This document shows positions 34,819 through 44,109 of a stretch of 64,000 nucleotides of DNA, one piece after another. The position numbers and the translations under genes were made by a program. The stretch is from Halorientalis pallida (GTDB taxonomy: Archaea > Halobacteriota > Halobacteria > Halobacteriales > Haloarculaceae). The first letter of the stretch is position 1; every line of letters begins with the position of its first letter. The stretch covers positions 315,001-379,000 of the forward strand of contig NZ_RDFA01000002.1 of NCBI RefSeq assembly GCF_004118325.1. Direction: 5' to 3'. Below the pieces are notes generated by a model that ran no database searches, had not been told where the DNA came from, and was given only the letters and a program-made list of their open reading frames with translations.

Positions 34819-36879
34819 TCAGAACTCCTCGGCCGGTTCCGGGACGACACCCTCCTCGGCGTCCTGTAGCTCGTACTCCTGACGGAGTTCACGGATGCGG
34901 TCACGGATGTCCGCCGCGAGTTCGAACTCCAGATTGTCGGCGGCCTCGGCCATCCGCTCCTGCAGGTCGGCGATCAACTGCTGGGCCTCGTCCTCGTCGT
35001 CGGGGGCCATCCCGGAGACGCCGCCGGTGTCGGTCTTGGCACCGGGGAGGTTGGTCTCGCCGACGGGTTTGTCGATGGTCGTCGGCTCGAAGCCGTGTTC
35101 GTCGTTGTACTCCTGTTGAATCTCGCGGCGACGGCTGGTCTCCTCGATGGCCGACTCCATGGCCGAACTCACGTCGTCGGCGTACAGCACCACCTCGCCG
35201 TTGACGTTTCGCGCGGCCCGCCCCATCGTCTGGACGAGCGTCGTCTCGCTCCTGAGGAAGCCCTCCTGGTCGGCGTCGAGGATCGCGACCAGCGAGACCT
35301 CGGGGATGTCCAGTCCCTCCCGGAGGAGGTTGATGCCGACGAGCACGTCGATCTCGCCCAGGCGCAGCGAGCGGATCAACTCGTGGCGTTCGAGCGTGTC
35401 GGTCTCGTCGTGCATGTACGCCACGTCGACGCCGGCCTCTTCGAGGTACTCGGTGAGGTCCTCGGCCATGCGCTTGGTGAGCGTCGTCACGAGGACGCGC
35501 TCGTCCCGTTCGACGCGGTCGTCGATCCGGTCCATCAGGTCGTCGACCTGCCCGGTCGCGTCGGCGATCTCGACGGCCGGGTCGACGAGGTGGGTCGGCC
35601 GGACGATCTGTTCGACCACCTGCTCGCTTTGCTCGCGCTCGTAGTCGCCCGGCGTCGCGCTCACGAACAGCGTCCTGCCGGTCGTGTCCTCGAACTCGTC
35701 GAAGGTCAGCGGGCGGTTGTCGAACGCGGTCGGCAGGCGAAAGCCGTTCTCGACCAGGCTCTCCTTGCGCGATTTGTCCCCCTCGTACTGCCCGCGAATC
35801 TGCGGGACCGTCTGGTGGGACTCGTCGATCACCGTCAGGAAATCGTCGGGGAAGTAGTCCAGCAGGGTGTAGGGTGCTTCCCCCGATTCACGGTCCGAGA
35901 GGTGGACGGAGTAGTTCTCGATGCCCGAGCAGTAGCCGGTCTCTCTCAGCATCTCCAGATCGAAGGTGGTGCGTTCCTCGATGCGCTGGGCGGCGACGGC
36001 GTCGCCGTTGCGCTCGAAGTAGCGCACGCGCTGGTCCATCAGCTCCTCGATCTCCGCGATGGCATCTTCGAGACGCTGTTCGGGGATCGAGTAGTGTTCC
36101 GCCGGGTGGAGCAGGACGGCGGGGTCCTGGCTCTTGACCTCGCCTTCCAGCGGGTCGATCTTCACCAGCCGGTCGATCTCGTCGCCCCAGAACTCCACGC
36201 GGACGGCGTAGCGACCGTACATCGGGTAGATTTCCAGGGTATCGCCCCGCACACGGAAGGTCCCCTGCGTGAAGTCCACGTCGTTGCGCTCGTAGTTGAG
36301 GTCGACCAGCCGGCCCAGCAGCTCGTCGCGTTCGATCGTCTGCCCCTGCCTGAGTTCGAGGGACATGTCGACGTAGTTGCGTGGGTCACCGAGACCGTAG
36401 ATGGCCGAGACGGAGGCGACGACGATCACGTCGTCCCGCGTCAGGAGCGAACGGGTCGCGGAGTGGCGCAGGCGGTCGATCTCGTCGTTGATGGAGGCGT
36501 CCTTGTCGATGAAGGTGTCCGTCTGCTCGACGTAGGCCTCGGGCTGGTAGTAGTCGTAGTAGCTGACGAAGTACTCGACGGCGTTGTCCGGGAACAGTTC
36601 CCGGAACTCCTCGTACAGCTGGGCCGCCAGCGTCTTGTTGTGGGCGATCACGAGGGTCGGCTTCTGGATCTCTTCGATCACCCACGACACGGTGTTGGTC
36701 TTGCCCGAGCCGGTGACGCCCAGCAGGGTCTGTGTGTCCATGCCCTGGCGGAAGCCGTCGGCCAGTCGTTCGATGGCCTCGGGCTGGTCGCCCGCGGGGT
36801 CGAACGGCGCGTCGACGCGGAACGCCCGGTCAGCGTCCGGACGGTCGGGCGAGAGGGGGCTGCCGGAGGTGTCGCTCAT
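34819..36879 (-). CDS. uvrB: Excinuclease ABC subunit B
   Basis: A 686-residue UvrB, the DNA-damage verification helicase of nucleotide excision repair. Walker A is GVTGSGKT, the beta-hairpin inserted at lesions is [10 protein letters not shown], and helicase motif II is VIDESH. The C-terminal helicase domain has [17 protein letters not shown] and [16 protein letters not shown], and a C-terminal UVR motif ([21 protein letters not shown] onward) binds UvrC. All regions needed for activity are intact. A short N-terminal extension (about 20 residues) is acidic. It pairs functionally with uvrC at 26770-28527. Confidence 0.96.
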   Translation of the reverse strand: MSDTSGSPLSPDRPDADRAFRVDAPFDPAGDQPEAIERLADGFRQGMDTQTLLGVTGSGKTNTVSWVIEEIQKPTLVIAHNKTLAAQLYEEFRELFPDNAVEYFVSYYDYYQPEAYVEQTDTFIDKDASINDEIDRLRHSATRSLLTRDDVIVVASVSAIYGLGDPRNYVDMSLELRQGQTIERDELLGRLVDLNYERNDVDFTQGTFRVRGDTLEIYPMYGRYAVRVEFWGDEIDRLVKIDPLEGEVKSQDPAVLLHPAEHYSIPEQRLEDAIAEIEELMDQRVRYFERNGDAVAAQRIEERTTFDLEMLRETGYCSGIENYSVHLSDRESGEAPYTLLDYFPDDFLTVIDESHQTVPQIRGQYEGDKSRKESLVENGFRLPTAFDNRPLTFDEFEDTTGRTLFVSATPGDYEREQSEQVVEQIVRPTHLVDPAVEIADATGQVDDLMDRIDDRVERDERVLVTTLTKRMAEDLTEYLEEAGVDVAYMHDETDTLERHELIRSLRLGEIDVLVGINLLREGLDIPEVSLVAILDADQEGFLRSETTLVQTMGRAARNVNGEVVLYADDVSSAMESAIEETSRRREIQQEYNDEHGFEPTTIDKPVGETNLPGAKTDTGGVSGMAPDDEDEAQQLIADLQERMAEAADNLEFELAADIRDRIRELRQEYELQDAEEGVVPEPAEEF

Positions 36880-36944
36880 TGTTCGGGTAGTTGGGCTGGT
36901 GGTACTTCAGGCGCTCGCTCGTGAAGACCGCGAGCGAACGGTGA

Positions 36945-38255
36945 CTACCCCTCCACAGCCCCGCCCTCGGCAGCCGTCCCCGACCCACCGGTCCGGAGGT
37001 GGAGGTAACTCACGCAGGCGAGCGAGACGAGGCCGCTGACGGCGGCGAGCGCGAACATGACCCGGTAGCCGAACATGGTGTAGACGCGCGCGCCGGCGAG
37101 GGTCTCGCCGGTCCAGTAGGCGTCCAGGATCGCGCCCATGGCGGTCGGGAAGACCGCGGCACCCGAGAAGGCGACGGCGTTGACCGCGCCGGTGGCGACG
37201 CCGGAGGCCCCCGCACCGTGGCGGTTCTTCACGACGGTGTAGCCCAGCGCGTACCCGCCGGCGAGGAAGCTGACGACGAAGAACATGAGGCCGACGACCG
37301 CGAACGGCGGCTTGCCGACGATCGAGAGCGTGGCAAAGGTCGCGGTGTAGAGGACCGCACCGACGACCATCAACTCCGTGCGGCGGCCCAGACCGTCCGA
37401 GATGCGGCCGGCCACGGGTGGGCCGACGAGCAGGCCGACGCTCCCGAGCAGGGTCAGCGTCGACGCGGTGGTGATCGACACGTCGTACACCTGCGAGACG
37501 TAGGGAACGCCCCACAGCCCGAGGACGGTGATGTTGAGGCCGGTCGACGTGAAGAGGGCGAGGCCGGCCAGCCAGGTCTCGCGCTGGCCGAAGACGGTCC
37601 GGACGTTCCGGCCGACCTCGCGCAGGGAGAGCGTCGGCGCGGACGGCACGTTGTCCAGCGACCGGAGGCCCGCGTCCTCTGGGGTGTCACGGGCCAGCAC
37701 CCAGACGATGGTGGCGATCAGCAGGCCGACGACGCCGATGCCCAGCAGGGTCGTCCGGACGCCGAGCGCGGCGACGGTGACCGCCAGCGGCGTCGTCGCG
37801 AGGATGCCGCCCAGTCCGGCGACGCCGACGGTGAGGCCGTTCATCGTGGCGAACTCGCCGGGGCGGAACCAGTTGGCACAGAAGCGCAGGATGGCGATGA
37901 AGACGACGCTTCCGCCGAGCCCGATACAGAGGCGCGCGAGGAAGGCGACGGCGTAGGAGTCGGCGAGGCCGAAGGCGAGGCCGCCGAGGCTCATCACGAC
38001 GGTGCCGGCGGTCGCGGTCCGGCGGATGCCCAGGCGGTCGGCGAGCACACCCGCGATCACCTGCATCGGGGCGTAGACGTAGAAAAACGCCGAGTGTAGG
38101 GTGCCGAGGGCGGTCCCGGTGGTGTCGAACGCTCGCATGAGGTCAGCCGAGAGGACCGCCGTCGAGAGCCGGTGGACGTTCACCAGGAGGAACGCCGTCG
38201 CCAGTGCCGTCCACACGATCCAGCGCCGCCGAACGGGATCAGACCAGACGCCCAT
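36945..38255 (-). CDS. MFS transporter, paralogue 1
   Basis: A 436-residue major facilitator permease with about twelve membrane segments. NVHRLSTAVLSADLM in the first helix loop, the MFS loop 2-3 signature GVLADRLGIRR, and the second-half RISDGLGRR are visible, as is FCANWFRPGEFATMNGLT in helices 4-5. This layout resembles the nitrate/oxalate-formate-like MFS group. It is closely related along its whole length to the gene at 39146-40426. The ATG at 38253-38255 is used. Substrate unknown. The C-terminal tail is acidic. Confidence 0.85.
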   Translation of the reverse strand: MGVWSDPVRRRWIVWTALATAFLLVNVHRLSTAVLSADLMRAFDTTGTALGTLHSAFFYVYAPMQVIAGVLADRLGIRRTATAGTVVMSLGGLAFGLADSYAVAFLARLCIGLGGSVVFIAILRFCANWFRPGEFATMNGLTVGVAGLGGILATTPLAVTVAALGVRTTLLGIGVVGLLIATIVWVLARDTPEDAGLRSLDNVPSAPTLSLREVGRNVRTVFGQRETWLAGLALFTSTGLNITVLGLWGVPYVSQVYDVSITTASTLTLLGSVGLLVGPPVAGRISDGLGRRTELMVVGAVLYTATFATLSIVGKPPFAVVGLMFFVVSFLAGGYALGYTVVKNRHGAGASGVATGAVNAVAFSGAAVFPTAMGAILDAYWTGETLAGARVYTMFGYRVMFALAAVSGLVSLACVSYLHLRTGGSGTAAEGGAVEG

Positions 38256-38396
38256 CACCTCACCCTCCAGTACCAGTTCAAAAAACGTTGTGTCGGTTCA
38301 AGAAACTGTCTCGTCGACTGAAACACCGTTCGCAGGGCGGTGGTTTCGTGTGGGTCACGGTCGGAAACGGGGGCAGAAGTTTTTTGAGTGGGTTCC

Positions 38397-39161
38397 ATGC
38401 GCCGTGACATGGACGCCGCCCTCCCCGTCCAGATCGAGGCGATCGAACCGGGAACGGTTCGCCGTCGGCCGCGACGTAGCCGTCACGTCCGCCTGCAGGT
38501 CGGCGACGGTGCGACGATCGCCGTCTACGACCCTCAGACAGTGGTGACACCCGACGCCGTGGGCACCGAGCGGGAGATGGAGCTCTCCGCGGAGGTGCCC
38601 GCCGTGGAATCCCGTCCCACGGGCGAGGCCGGGATCGCTGCCCGGTCGGGCGGCGACGCCGTCACCTTCTACGGCATCGTCGTCACCGTCGACGAGGCAG
38701 GGACGGAGGCGTTGCTCGACGTGGGATCGGGGACGGTCCGGTTCGACACGAGTTCGGTCGACCGGCGGCTCTACGTGGGCGACTTCCTCGAACTCGCCGA
38801 CCCGGTCGTCCACGTCACCGGGATGTCGCCGACGGGTCGATCCTACGAGGCGTACCTGTCTCAGCTCGACAGCGACGACCCGGCCGCGCGTCGGGAGGCG
38901 GCGACACACCTCGGTCACCGTGGCCGGGAGCGCGCCGTCGACCGCCTGGTCGCGCAGTTCCGCGCCGAGCACGACCCCAGCGTCCGCCGGGCGGTCGTCA
39001 CGGCGCTCGGACGGCTGGCGGTGACGGCCCGGCGGCCGGACGAACGCCCCGACCCGCGGATTCGCTCGACGCTGGAGGCGGCGACCGGCGACGAAGCTCG
39101 GGAAGTCAGGGACGCCGCCGACGACTGGCTCGACCGCGTGGCCAGTTACTGGTTCTCCTGA
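38397..39161 (+). CDS. HEAT-repeat-like protein with an N-terminal beta domain (254 aa)
   Basis: The N-terminal two thirds is strand-rich (RHVRLQVGDGATIAVYDPQ, AVTFYGIVVTVDEAGTEALL, VRFDTSSVDRRLYVGDFLEL). The last third has alpha-helical HEAT-like units, SDDPAARREAATHLGHRGRERAVDRLVAQF and HDPSVRRAVVTALGRLA, then AREVRDAADDWLDR. HEAT units mediate protein contacts. ATG 38397 gives MRRDMDAALP; ATG 38409 (MDAALPVQ) is equally possible. It sits between two paralogous MFS genes on the other strand and overlaps the 3' end of one by 16 nt. Confidence 0.7.
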   Translation: MRRDMDAALPVQIEAIEPGTVRRRPRRSRHVRLQVGDGATIAVYDPQTVVTPDAVGTEREMELSAEVPAVESRPTGEAGIAARSGGDAVTFYGIVVTVDEAGTEALLDVGSGTVRFDTSSVDRRLYVGDFLELADPVVHVTGMSPTGRSYEAYLSQLDSDDPAARREAATHLGHRGRERAVDRLVAQFRAEHDPSVRRAVVTALGRLAVTARRPDERPDPRIRSTLEAATGDEAREVRDAADDWLDRVASYWFS

Positions 39162-40426
39162 GACCGATAGAGGGTGATCGAGGCCAGCAACGCCACGAGG
39201 CCGGCGGCGGCCGCCAGTCCGAACGCGATCCGGTAGCCCAGCGTCGAGTAGACCTGCGCGCCGTTGATCGTCTCACCAGTTCTGTAAGCGTCCAGGATGA
39301 GGCCCATCAGCGTCGGGAACAGCGCCGCGCCGGTGAAACCCAGGGTGTTGACCGTCCCGGTGGCGACACCGCTGGCCCCGCTCTCGTGGCGCTCCTTGAT
39401 CACGGTGTAGCCCAGCGCGTACCCGCCGGCCAGAAAGCCCGCGGCGAAGAACGCGAGGGCGACGACAGGCAGGGGTGGCTGACCGGTGATCGCCAGCAGG
39501 GCAAAGGACCCGGTAAAGGCGGCCTGGGCGGTGACCATCAGTCCCAGTCGGCGGCCCAGACGGTCCGAGAGCCAGCCGACCAGCGGCGGGCCGAGTAGGA
39601 GACCAGCGCTCCCGGCCAGCGTGTACACCGACGCGCCGGTGACGGAGACGCCCTCGTAGGTCTGGACGACGTAGGGAACGCCCCAGAGCCCGAAGACGGT
39701 GATGTTGACGCCGGTGCCACAGAACAGGACGGTGCCGACGAGCCAGGTCTCCCGTTCGCGGAGGACGCCCGCGGCATTGCTGGCCACCGCCGACAGCGAG
39801 GGCGTTTTCGCCAGCGGGACGCCCTCGATCTCTGCGAGGCCGGCGTCGGCCGGCGAGTCCCGGGCGAGCAGGTAGGCGACGGTCGCCAGCACGAAGCCGG
39901 CGAGGCCGAGCCCGAACAGTGTCGTCCGCCAGTCGGTCGCCGCGACGACGACCGCCAGCGGCGTGGTCGCGAGGACGCCGCCGAAGCCCGCGGCGGCGAT
40001 GGTCAGCCCGCTCATGCGGGCGAACTCGGTCGGTCGGTACCAGTTCGCACAGAAGCGCAGGATGGCGATAAAGAGGAGGCTCCCGCCGAGCCCGATCAGT
40101 GCCCGGGCGAGGAAGGCCACCGGATAGGAGTCCGCGACCGAGAAGGCGAGCGCGCCGACGCTCATCACGACGGTGCCGGCGGTGACGGCACGGCGGCTTC
40201 CGACCCTATCCGCCACGAAGCCCGCGGGGAGTTGCATCGCCGCGTAGATGTAGAAAAACGAGGCGTGCAGGGTGCCAAGCGCCGCGCCCGTCGTCGAAAA
40301 GGCCGTCGCCAACTGCTCGGCCAGCACCGCCGTCGAGAGCCGGTGGACGCTGACCAGGGCGTAGGCCGCCGCGAGCGCTGTCCAGGCGATCCAGCGCCGC
40401 TTCGTCGGGTCCGACCAGATGCGCAC
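39146..40426 (-). CDS. MFS transporter, paralogue 2
   Basis: A 426-residue permease that aligns end to end with the one at 36945-38255: WSDP--RRWI-WTALA, VHRLSTAVL, FCANWYRPTEF, LGLWGVPYV-type segment FGLWGVPYVVQTYEG, GGYALGYTVIKERHESGASGVATG. Loop 2-3 FVADRVGSRRA and loop 8-9 WLSDRLGRR are intact, so both copies look functional. Start is a GTG at 40424-40426. The hairpin array lies directly upstream, within or next to its promoter region. Confidence 0.85.
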   Translation of the reverse strand: MRIWSDPTKRRWIAWTALAAAYALVSVHRLSTAVLAEQLATAFSTTGAALGTLHASFFYIYAAMQLPAGFVADRVGSRRAVTAGTVVMSVGALAFSVADSYPVAFLARALIGLGGSLLFIAILRFCANWYRPTEFARMSGLTIAAAGFGGVLATTPLAVVVAATDWRTTLFGLGLAGFVLATVAYLLARDSPADAGLAEIEGVPLAKTPSLSAVASNAAGVLRERETWLVGTVLFCGTGVNITVFGLWGVPYVVQTYEGVSVTGASVYTLAGSAGLLLGPPLVGWLSDRLGRRLGLMVTAQAAFTGSFALLAITGQPPLPVVALAFFAAGFLAGGYALGYTVIKERHESGASGVATGTVNTLGFTGAALFPTLMGLILDAYRTGETINGAQVYSTLGYRIAFGLAAAAGLVALLASITLYRSQENQ

Positions 40427-40576
40427 ACGCCCCGATCCGATCCGCTGGTTGTTAAGTATTCGTAGTCCAGAGACAGCCAGCGTTCATCCTACGGAGCAGA
40501 AGTGCAACATTGTTTGGGAGTGTCTGGCAGAGAGGTGTGGCGGTCAGGCGGTCGCCGTGCGGTCGGGCACCAGCAT

Positions 40577-40901
40577 CCGCGCGCCTGTGGCGCGCGGTTC
40601 CTCGCGAGCGGCGCCGCCGCTCGCGCCTTTTTCGCCACCGAAAGACGCGCAGCGTCTTTCGAGTGCTCACGAGAGCGACGCTCTCGTGGCATACCGAAAA
40701 CCTCCGGTTTTCGTGGACTCCCGTTCGCCTTCGGCTCACGGGAACCACGTTTTTGCCGCGAGTAGTGCGGGAGCGGAGCTCCCGCATACCATGCGAACGG
40801 GCGCGAAGCGCCCGTGAGCAGATGGTGGCCGCAGGCCACCCGAGTGGTTCGAAAGACGCCGAAGGCGTCTTTCGTCATCACGAGAGAGCTTCGCTCTCTC
40901 G
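40577..40901. repeat. Array of eleven short hairpins, nearly all perfect, each with a 3-nt loop
   Basis: Consecutive dyads: 40577-585/589-597 (loop TGT), 604-612/616-624 (GCC), 640-648/652-660 (GCA), 668-676/680-688 (GAC), 695-702/706-713 (TCC), 720-729/733-742 (TTC, two mismatches), 766-774/778-786 (GGA), 797-804/808-815 (GAA), 824-830/834-840 (GCA), 850-860/864-874 (GAA), 881-889/893-901 (TTC); all but the first are given by their last three digits. Stems are 7-11 bp and loops always 3 nt. Stem GAAAGACGC occurs twice. The rest of the 498-nt gap (40427-40576, 40902-40924) shows no gene. Homologous to 690-754 at its left end. Confidence 0.85.
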
Positions 40902-40910
40902 AACGACGGG

Positions 40911-40915
40911 AAAAA
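40911..40915 (-). terminator. Oligo-T tract after the rubrerythrin-like gene
   Basis: AAAAA on the plus strand gives TTTTT on the coding minus strand, 9 nt after the stop of the gene at 40925-41548, immediately before the hairpin array. Confidence 0.4.
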
Positions 40916-40924
40916 GGTGGGGGT

Positions 40925-41548
40925 TCAGCAGACCGGTTTCGGATTCACGCCCAAGTCTTCGAGGGTGTCGAAGTAGTCGTCGTAGGCGGCCTGGATGGTG
41001 TCGACGGCGGCCTCGTGGGCCAGGTCTTCGTCCGCATCGGTCGCACACACGTCGACGAGGGTGTCGGCGGCGTCGTCGACGAGCGAGTCGACGGCGTCGC
41101 GCACGTCACGGAAGGTGCTGGCGGTCTGTGGGGCGGCCTGGCCGACGAAGAAGCCGACGGCCTGGGAGATCTTGTTCTCGACGACCAGCGCCCAGCCGAG
41201 GACGCCGGCGACGCGCTCGGGCGTGGTGTCGAGGTCCTGCATGGACTCGGCGAGCGGGGACGGCGCGCCGGCCTCGTGGTCGCCGCGTTCGCCGGCGACG
41301 GTGCCGTACTGCTCGCCGGTCAGATCGGCGGCGTCGGCGAAGAGATCGGCGGCAGCGCCGTCTGCCTCGTCGGCCCACGTCTCGAAGGTAGCCGCCGCGT
41401 GGTGGAAGGTGTCGGCGACGGCCGCAAGCACTGCGTCTTCCTCCATCTCGCCCTCGGTGTCCGCGTACAGCGACTTCGAGGAGCCGAGTCTGGAGAGTTC
41501 GGTCTGCTGTGCCTGGCGGACGCCGTCGAGGAAGTCTGCCGCGTTCAT
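40925..41548 (-). CDS. Helical, rubrerythrin/ferritin-like haloarchaeal protein (207 aa)
   Basis: Starts MNAADFLDGVRQAQQTELSRLGSSKSLYADT. Almost all helical, with several His and Glu positions (ADTFHHAAATFETWADEAD, GERGDHEAG, LVVENKISQAVGFFVGQ) compatible with a four-helix ferritin-like bundle. The exact ExxH pairs of rubrerythrin are not clear, so metal binding is unproven. Related haloarchaeal proteins are annotated as rubrerythrin-like or antitermination-like; I trust neither fully. The C-terminus PKPVC ends in a cysteine. Transcription ends before the hairpin array. Confidence 0.5.
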   Translation of the reverse strand: MNAADFLDGVRQAQQTELSRLGSSKSLYADTEGEMEEDAVLAAVADTFHHAAATFETWADEADGAAADLFADAADLTGEQYGTVAGERGDHEAGAPSPLAESMQDLDTTPERVAGVLGWALVVENKISQAVGFFVGQAAPQTASTFRDVRDAVDSLVDDAADTLVDVCATDADEDLAHEAAVDTIQAAYDDYFDTLEDLGVNPKPVC

Positions 41549-41666
41549 GGGCCCCGGTTCGGCAGGCGGGCGCTTGTAAGCATCGACACTGGCAGGGATG
41601 TCGACCGGGCGTTCCCGCGGCGCATCCAGAACTTTCACCTCGGTGTCGAGAATAGTCGGCAGGGAG

Positions 41667-42920
41667 ATGGCCGTGCCACCCGTCGAGTCGCTGCCGACGC
41701 TCGTCCTCCGGCTGGGTATCGCCTTCGGCGTGGGGGCCCTGATCGGGCTGGAGCGCGAGCAGAGCGAGTCCGGCGGGAGCTTCGCCGGCAGTCGCACCTT
41801 CCCGCTGTTCGCCCTGTACGGGGCGCTGGTCGGCGCGTTCTATCCGAGCGTGCTCCCCGTCGCCGTCGCCGCCATCACCGTGCCGCTGACCGTCGCGTAC
41901 GGGGCCAAGGTGTGGATCGAAGGGGACGTCGGCCTCACCACGCTGACCGCGGCGTTGCTGACGGTCCTGCTGGGCGCACTCGCCACCCACTCCGGTCAGG
42001 GGGCCGTCGTCACCATCGTCGTCGGCGGGGTCGTCACCGCCCTGCTCTCGGCGAAAGGGGACCTCCACCGGTTCGCGGACCGCATCGACGACGCCGAACA
42101 GCGCGCGATGGTGAAGTTCGTCCTCGTCGTGTTCGTCGTCCTGCCGGTCCTGCCCGACCGAGAGTTAGACGCCCTGTTCGGGCTCAACCCCCGCTTCGTC
42201 TGGCTGATGGTCGTGTTCGTCACCGGCCTCAGCTTCGTCGCGTACGTGTTGAGCCGCGTCGTCGGGACCGAGCGCGGCATCGCGCTCACGGGTATCCTCG
42301 GCGGGTTCGTCTCCTCGACGGCGACGACGGTCTCGATGGCCGAACAGACCCGGGACTCGCCCGGCCTGTACCAGCTGTGTGCGTTCTCGACGGTGGTCGC
42401 CGCGGTCGTGATGTTCCCGCGCGCGCTCGTCGAGGTCGCGGTCGTCAACCCCGCACTCCTGCCGTTCGTCGCCGTCCCGCTGGGCGCGATGACCGCCGTC
42501 GGCGCGGTCGTGGCCGTCGTGGTCTACTGGCGCTCGGCCGTCGAGACGACCGTCGACGCCGACATCGAGAACCCGTTCCAGTTGCGGACGGCCCTGTTTT
42601 TCGGCGCGCTGTTCGCCGCCGTCCTCTTCGTCTCGGACTACGCGAACGCGTGGCTGGGAACCTCCGGCATCTACGCGACGGCGTTCGTCTCCGGCCTGGC
42701 CGACGTGGACGCGATGACGCTCACGCTGAGCAAACTCGCGGCCGAGGGGGCGGTCGAACCGGGAGTCGCCACGACCGGCATCGTCATCGCCGCCTCCGCG
42801 AACACGCTGGTCAAAGCCGGGCTGGCGTGGGTCATCGGGACGCGACAGCTCGGCAAACTCGTCACCGCCGTCCTCGGTGTCGTCGCCGCGGTCGGGCTCG
42901 GGATCGCCGTCTTCCTCTGA
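41667..42920 (+). CDS. MgtC/SapB-type membrane protein with DUF4010 domain
   Basis: A 417-residue membrane protein. The N-terminal part (VLRLGIAFGVGALIGLEREQSESGGSFAGSRTFPLFALYGALVG) is the MgtC/SapB module with the typical GLERE motif; the rest (RFVWLMVVFVTGLSFVAYVLSRVVG, LGGFVSSTATTVSMAEQTRD, SGLADVDAMTLTLSKLA) is the DUF4010 C-terminal module. About eleven hydrophobic segments are present. MgtC proteins modulate membrane ATP synthase or magnesium homeostasis in bacteria; for DUF4010 fusions the function is unknown. Start is the ATG at 41667; an upstream in-frame ATG lies at 41598. Confidence 0.88.
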   Translation: MAVPPVESLPTLVLRLGIAFGVGALIGLEREQSESGGSFAGSRTFPLFALYGALVGAFYPSVLPVAVAAITVPLTVAYGAKVWIEGDVGLTTLTAALLTVLLGALATHSGQGAVVTIVVGGVVTALLSAKGDLHRFADRIDDAEQRAMVKFVLVVFVVLPVLPDRELDALFGLNPRFVWLMVVFVTGLSFVAYVLSRVVGTERGIALTGILGGFVSSTATTVSMAEQTRDSPGLYQLCAFSTVVAAVVMFPRALVEVAVVNPALLPFVAVPLGAMTAVGAVVAVVVYWRSAVETTVDADIENPFQLRTALFFGALFAAVLFVSDYANAWLGTSGIYATAFVSGLADVDAMTLTLSKLAAEGAVEPGVATTGIVIAASANTLVKAGLAWVIGTRQLGKLVTAVLGVVAAVGLGIAVFL

Positions 42921-42986
42921 GACGGATCGCAAAAGTCGGAGATCGTCGCAGGACGAGACCGTCCCGTCCGACGCTCTGTGTTACCG

Positions 42987-43844
42987 TCAGTCGCCCTTCT
43001 CGATGGGTGCGCCGACCAGGTTGCCCCACTCGGTCCAGGACCCGTCGTAGTTGATGGTGTCCTCGTAACCGAGCAGTTCGTGGAGCGCGAACCAGGCGAC
43101 CGAGGAGCGCTCGCCGATCCGGCAGTAGGCGACGGTCGTGCTGTCGCCGTCGATGCCTTCCTCGGCGTAGAGTGCCTCGATCTCGTCGGCGTCCTTGAAC
43201 GTGCCGTCGTCGTTCGTGACGGCGGCCCACGAGATGTTGCTGGCACCGGGGATGTGGCCGCCGCGCTGGGCGGTCTCCTGCAGGCCCGGGGGTGCGAGGA
43301 TCTCGCCGGAGAACTCCTCGGGCGAGCGAACGTCCACGAGGGGCACGCCGCGGTCGATGGCGTTCTCGACGTCCTCGCGGTAGGCGCGGATGGACTCGCG
43401 CGGGCCGGAGGCCTCGTAGTCCTGCGCGGAGAAGTCCGGCTCCTCGTCGGTGAGCGGGTAGTCGTTCTCGACCCAGTAGTCGCGGCCGCCGTCCATCAGA
43501 CGCACGTCGTCGTGGCCGTAGTACTTGAACTGCCAGTAGGTGTAGGCCGCGAACCAGTTGGAGTTGTCACCGTAGAGGACGACCGTCGAGTCCTCCGTGA
43601 TGCCGTGACTGCCCAGCAGGTCCTCGAAGTCCTCCTTCGAGAGGATGTCACGTGTGGTCTGGTCCTGCAGGTCCGTCTCCCAGTTGAAGCCGATGGCACC
43701 GGGGGCGTGGCCCTCCTCCTCGTACAGTTCCGTGTCTACGTCGACCTCCGCGAGTCGATGCTCGGGATCGTCGCTCTCGAACTCCTCGAGATGGTCCTCG
43801 ACCCAGTCCGCAGAGACGAGAACGTCTTTGGCGTAATCGCTCAT
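42987..43844 (-). CDS. Two-domain rhodanese (thiosulfate/3-mercaptopyruvate) sulfurtransferase 1
   Basis: A 285-residue tandem rhodanese. The N-terminal inactive domain (about 5-130) has EEEGHAPGAIGFNWETDLQD and the Cys position is replaced in VVLYGDNSNWFA. The C-terminal catalytic domain has PLVDVRSPEEFSGE, GGHIPGASNISW and the active-site loop AYCRIGERSS with C241. The CRIGERS loop with basic residues resembles thiosulfate sulfurtransferases more than the CGSGVTA loop of mercaptopyruvate enzymes. A TATA-like box 27-36 nt upstream fits a leaderless ATG. Its divergent neighbour at 44110 is a second member. Confidence 0.92.
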   Translation of the reverse strand: MSDYAKDVLVSADWVEDHLEEFESDDPEHRLAEVDVDTELYEEEGHAPGAIGFNWETDLQDQTTRDILSKEDFEDLLGSHGITEDSTVVLYGDNSNWFAAYTYWQFKYYGHDDVRLMDGGRDYWVENDYPLTDEEPDFSAQDYEASGPRESIRAYREDVENAIDRGVPLVDVRSPEEFSGEILAPPGLQETAQRGGHIPGASNISWAAVTNDDGTFKDADEIEALYAEEGIDGDSTTVAYCRIGERSSVAWFALHELLGYEDTINYDGSWTEWGNLVGAPIEKGD

Positions 43845-43870
43845 ATGCGTCCCCCTGTACGCCCACGACT

Positions 43871-43880
43871 CATATAGTAC
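43871..43880 (-). promoter_or_regulatory. TATA-like box of sulfurtransferase 1
   Basis: On the minus strand it reads GTACTATATG, 27-36 nt before the ATG at 43844. The rest of the 265-nt divergent gap (43845-44109) contains no gene. Confidence 0.5.
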
Positions 43881-44109
43881 TGCACCTCACGGCACATTCG
43901 GCCCCTCCTCCCCCCTGCCGGCAGTATTTACCCCTTCGACCCCCGCAGACAGTGCGAAGGAGTCACACGCCGCGAGACGTGCGGAGCGGCCAACCGCCCA
44001 CCGGCAACGTCGGCGGCCGGCCGGTGTGAGAGAGTGGCGGTTAGTATTGCCCCTATCTGAGAGAGAGCGAGAGAGAAGCCTTGAAACGGCCGCTCGCGTA
44101 TCAGGGAGT

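Noticed and set aside
40489-40881. 130-residue minus-strand ORF across the hairpin array
   Set aside because: Its sequence is produced by the hairpins in translation (basic, repetitive); nothing supports a gene.
40577-40901. CRISPR array
   Set aside because: Units are individual hairpins of different sequence with no constant repeat and no unique spacers; no cas gene nearby.
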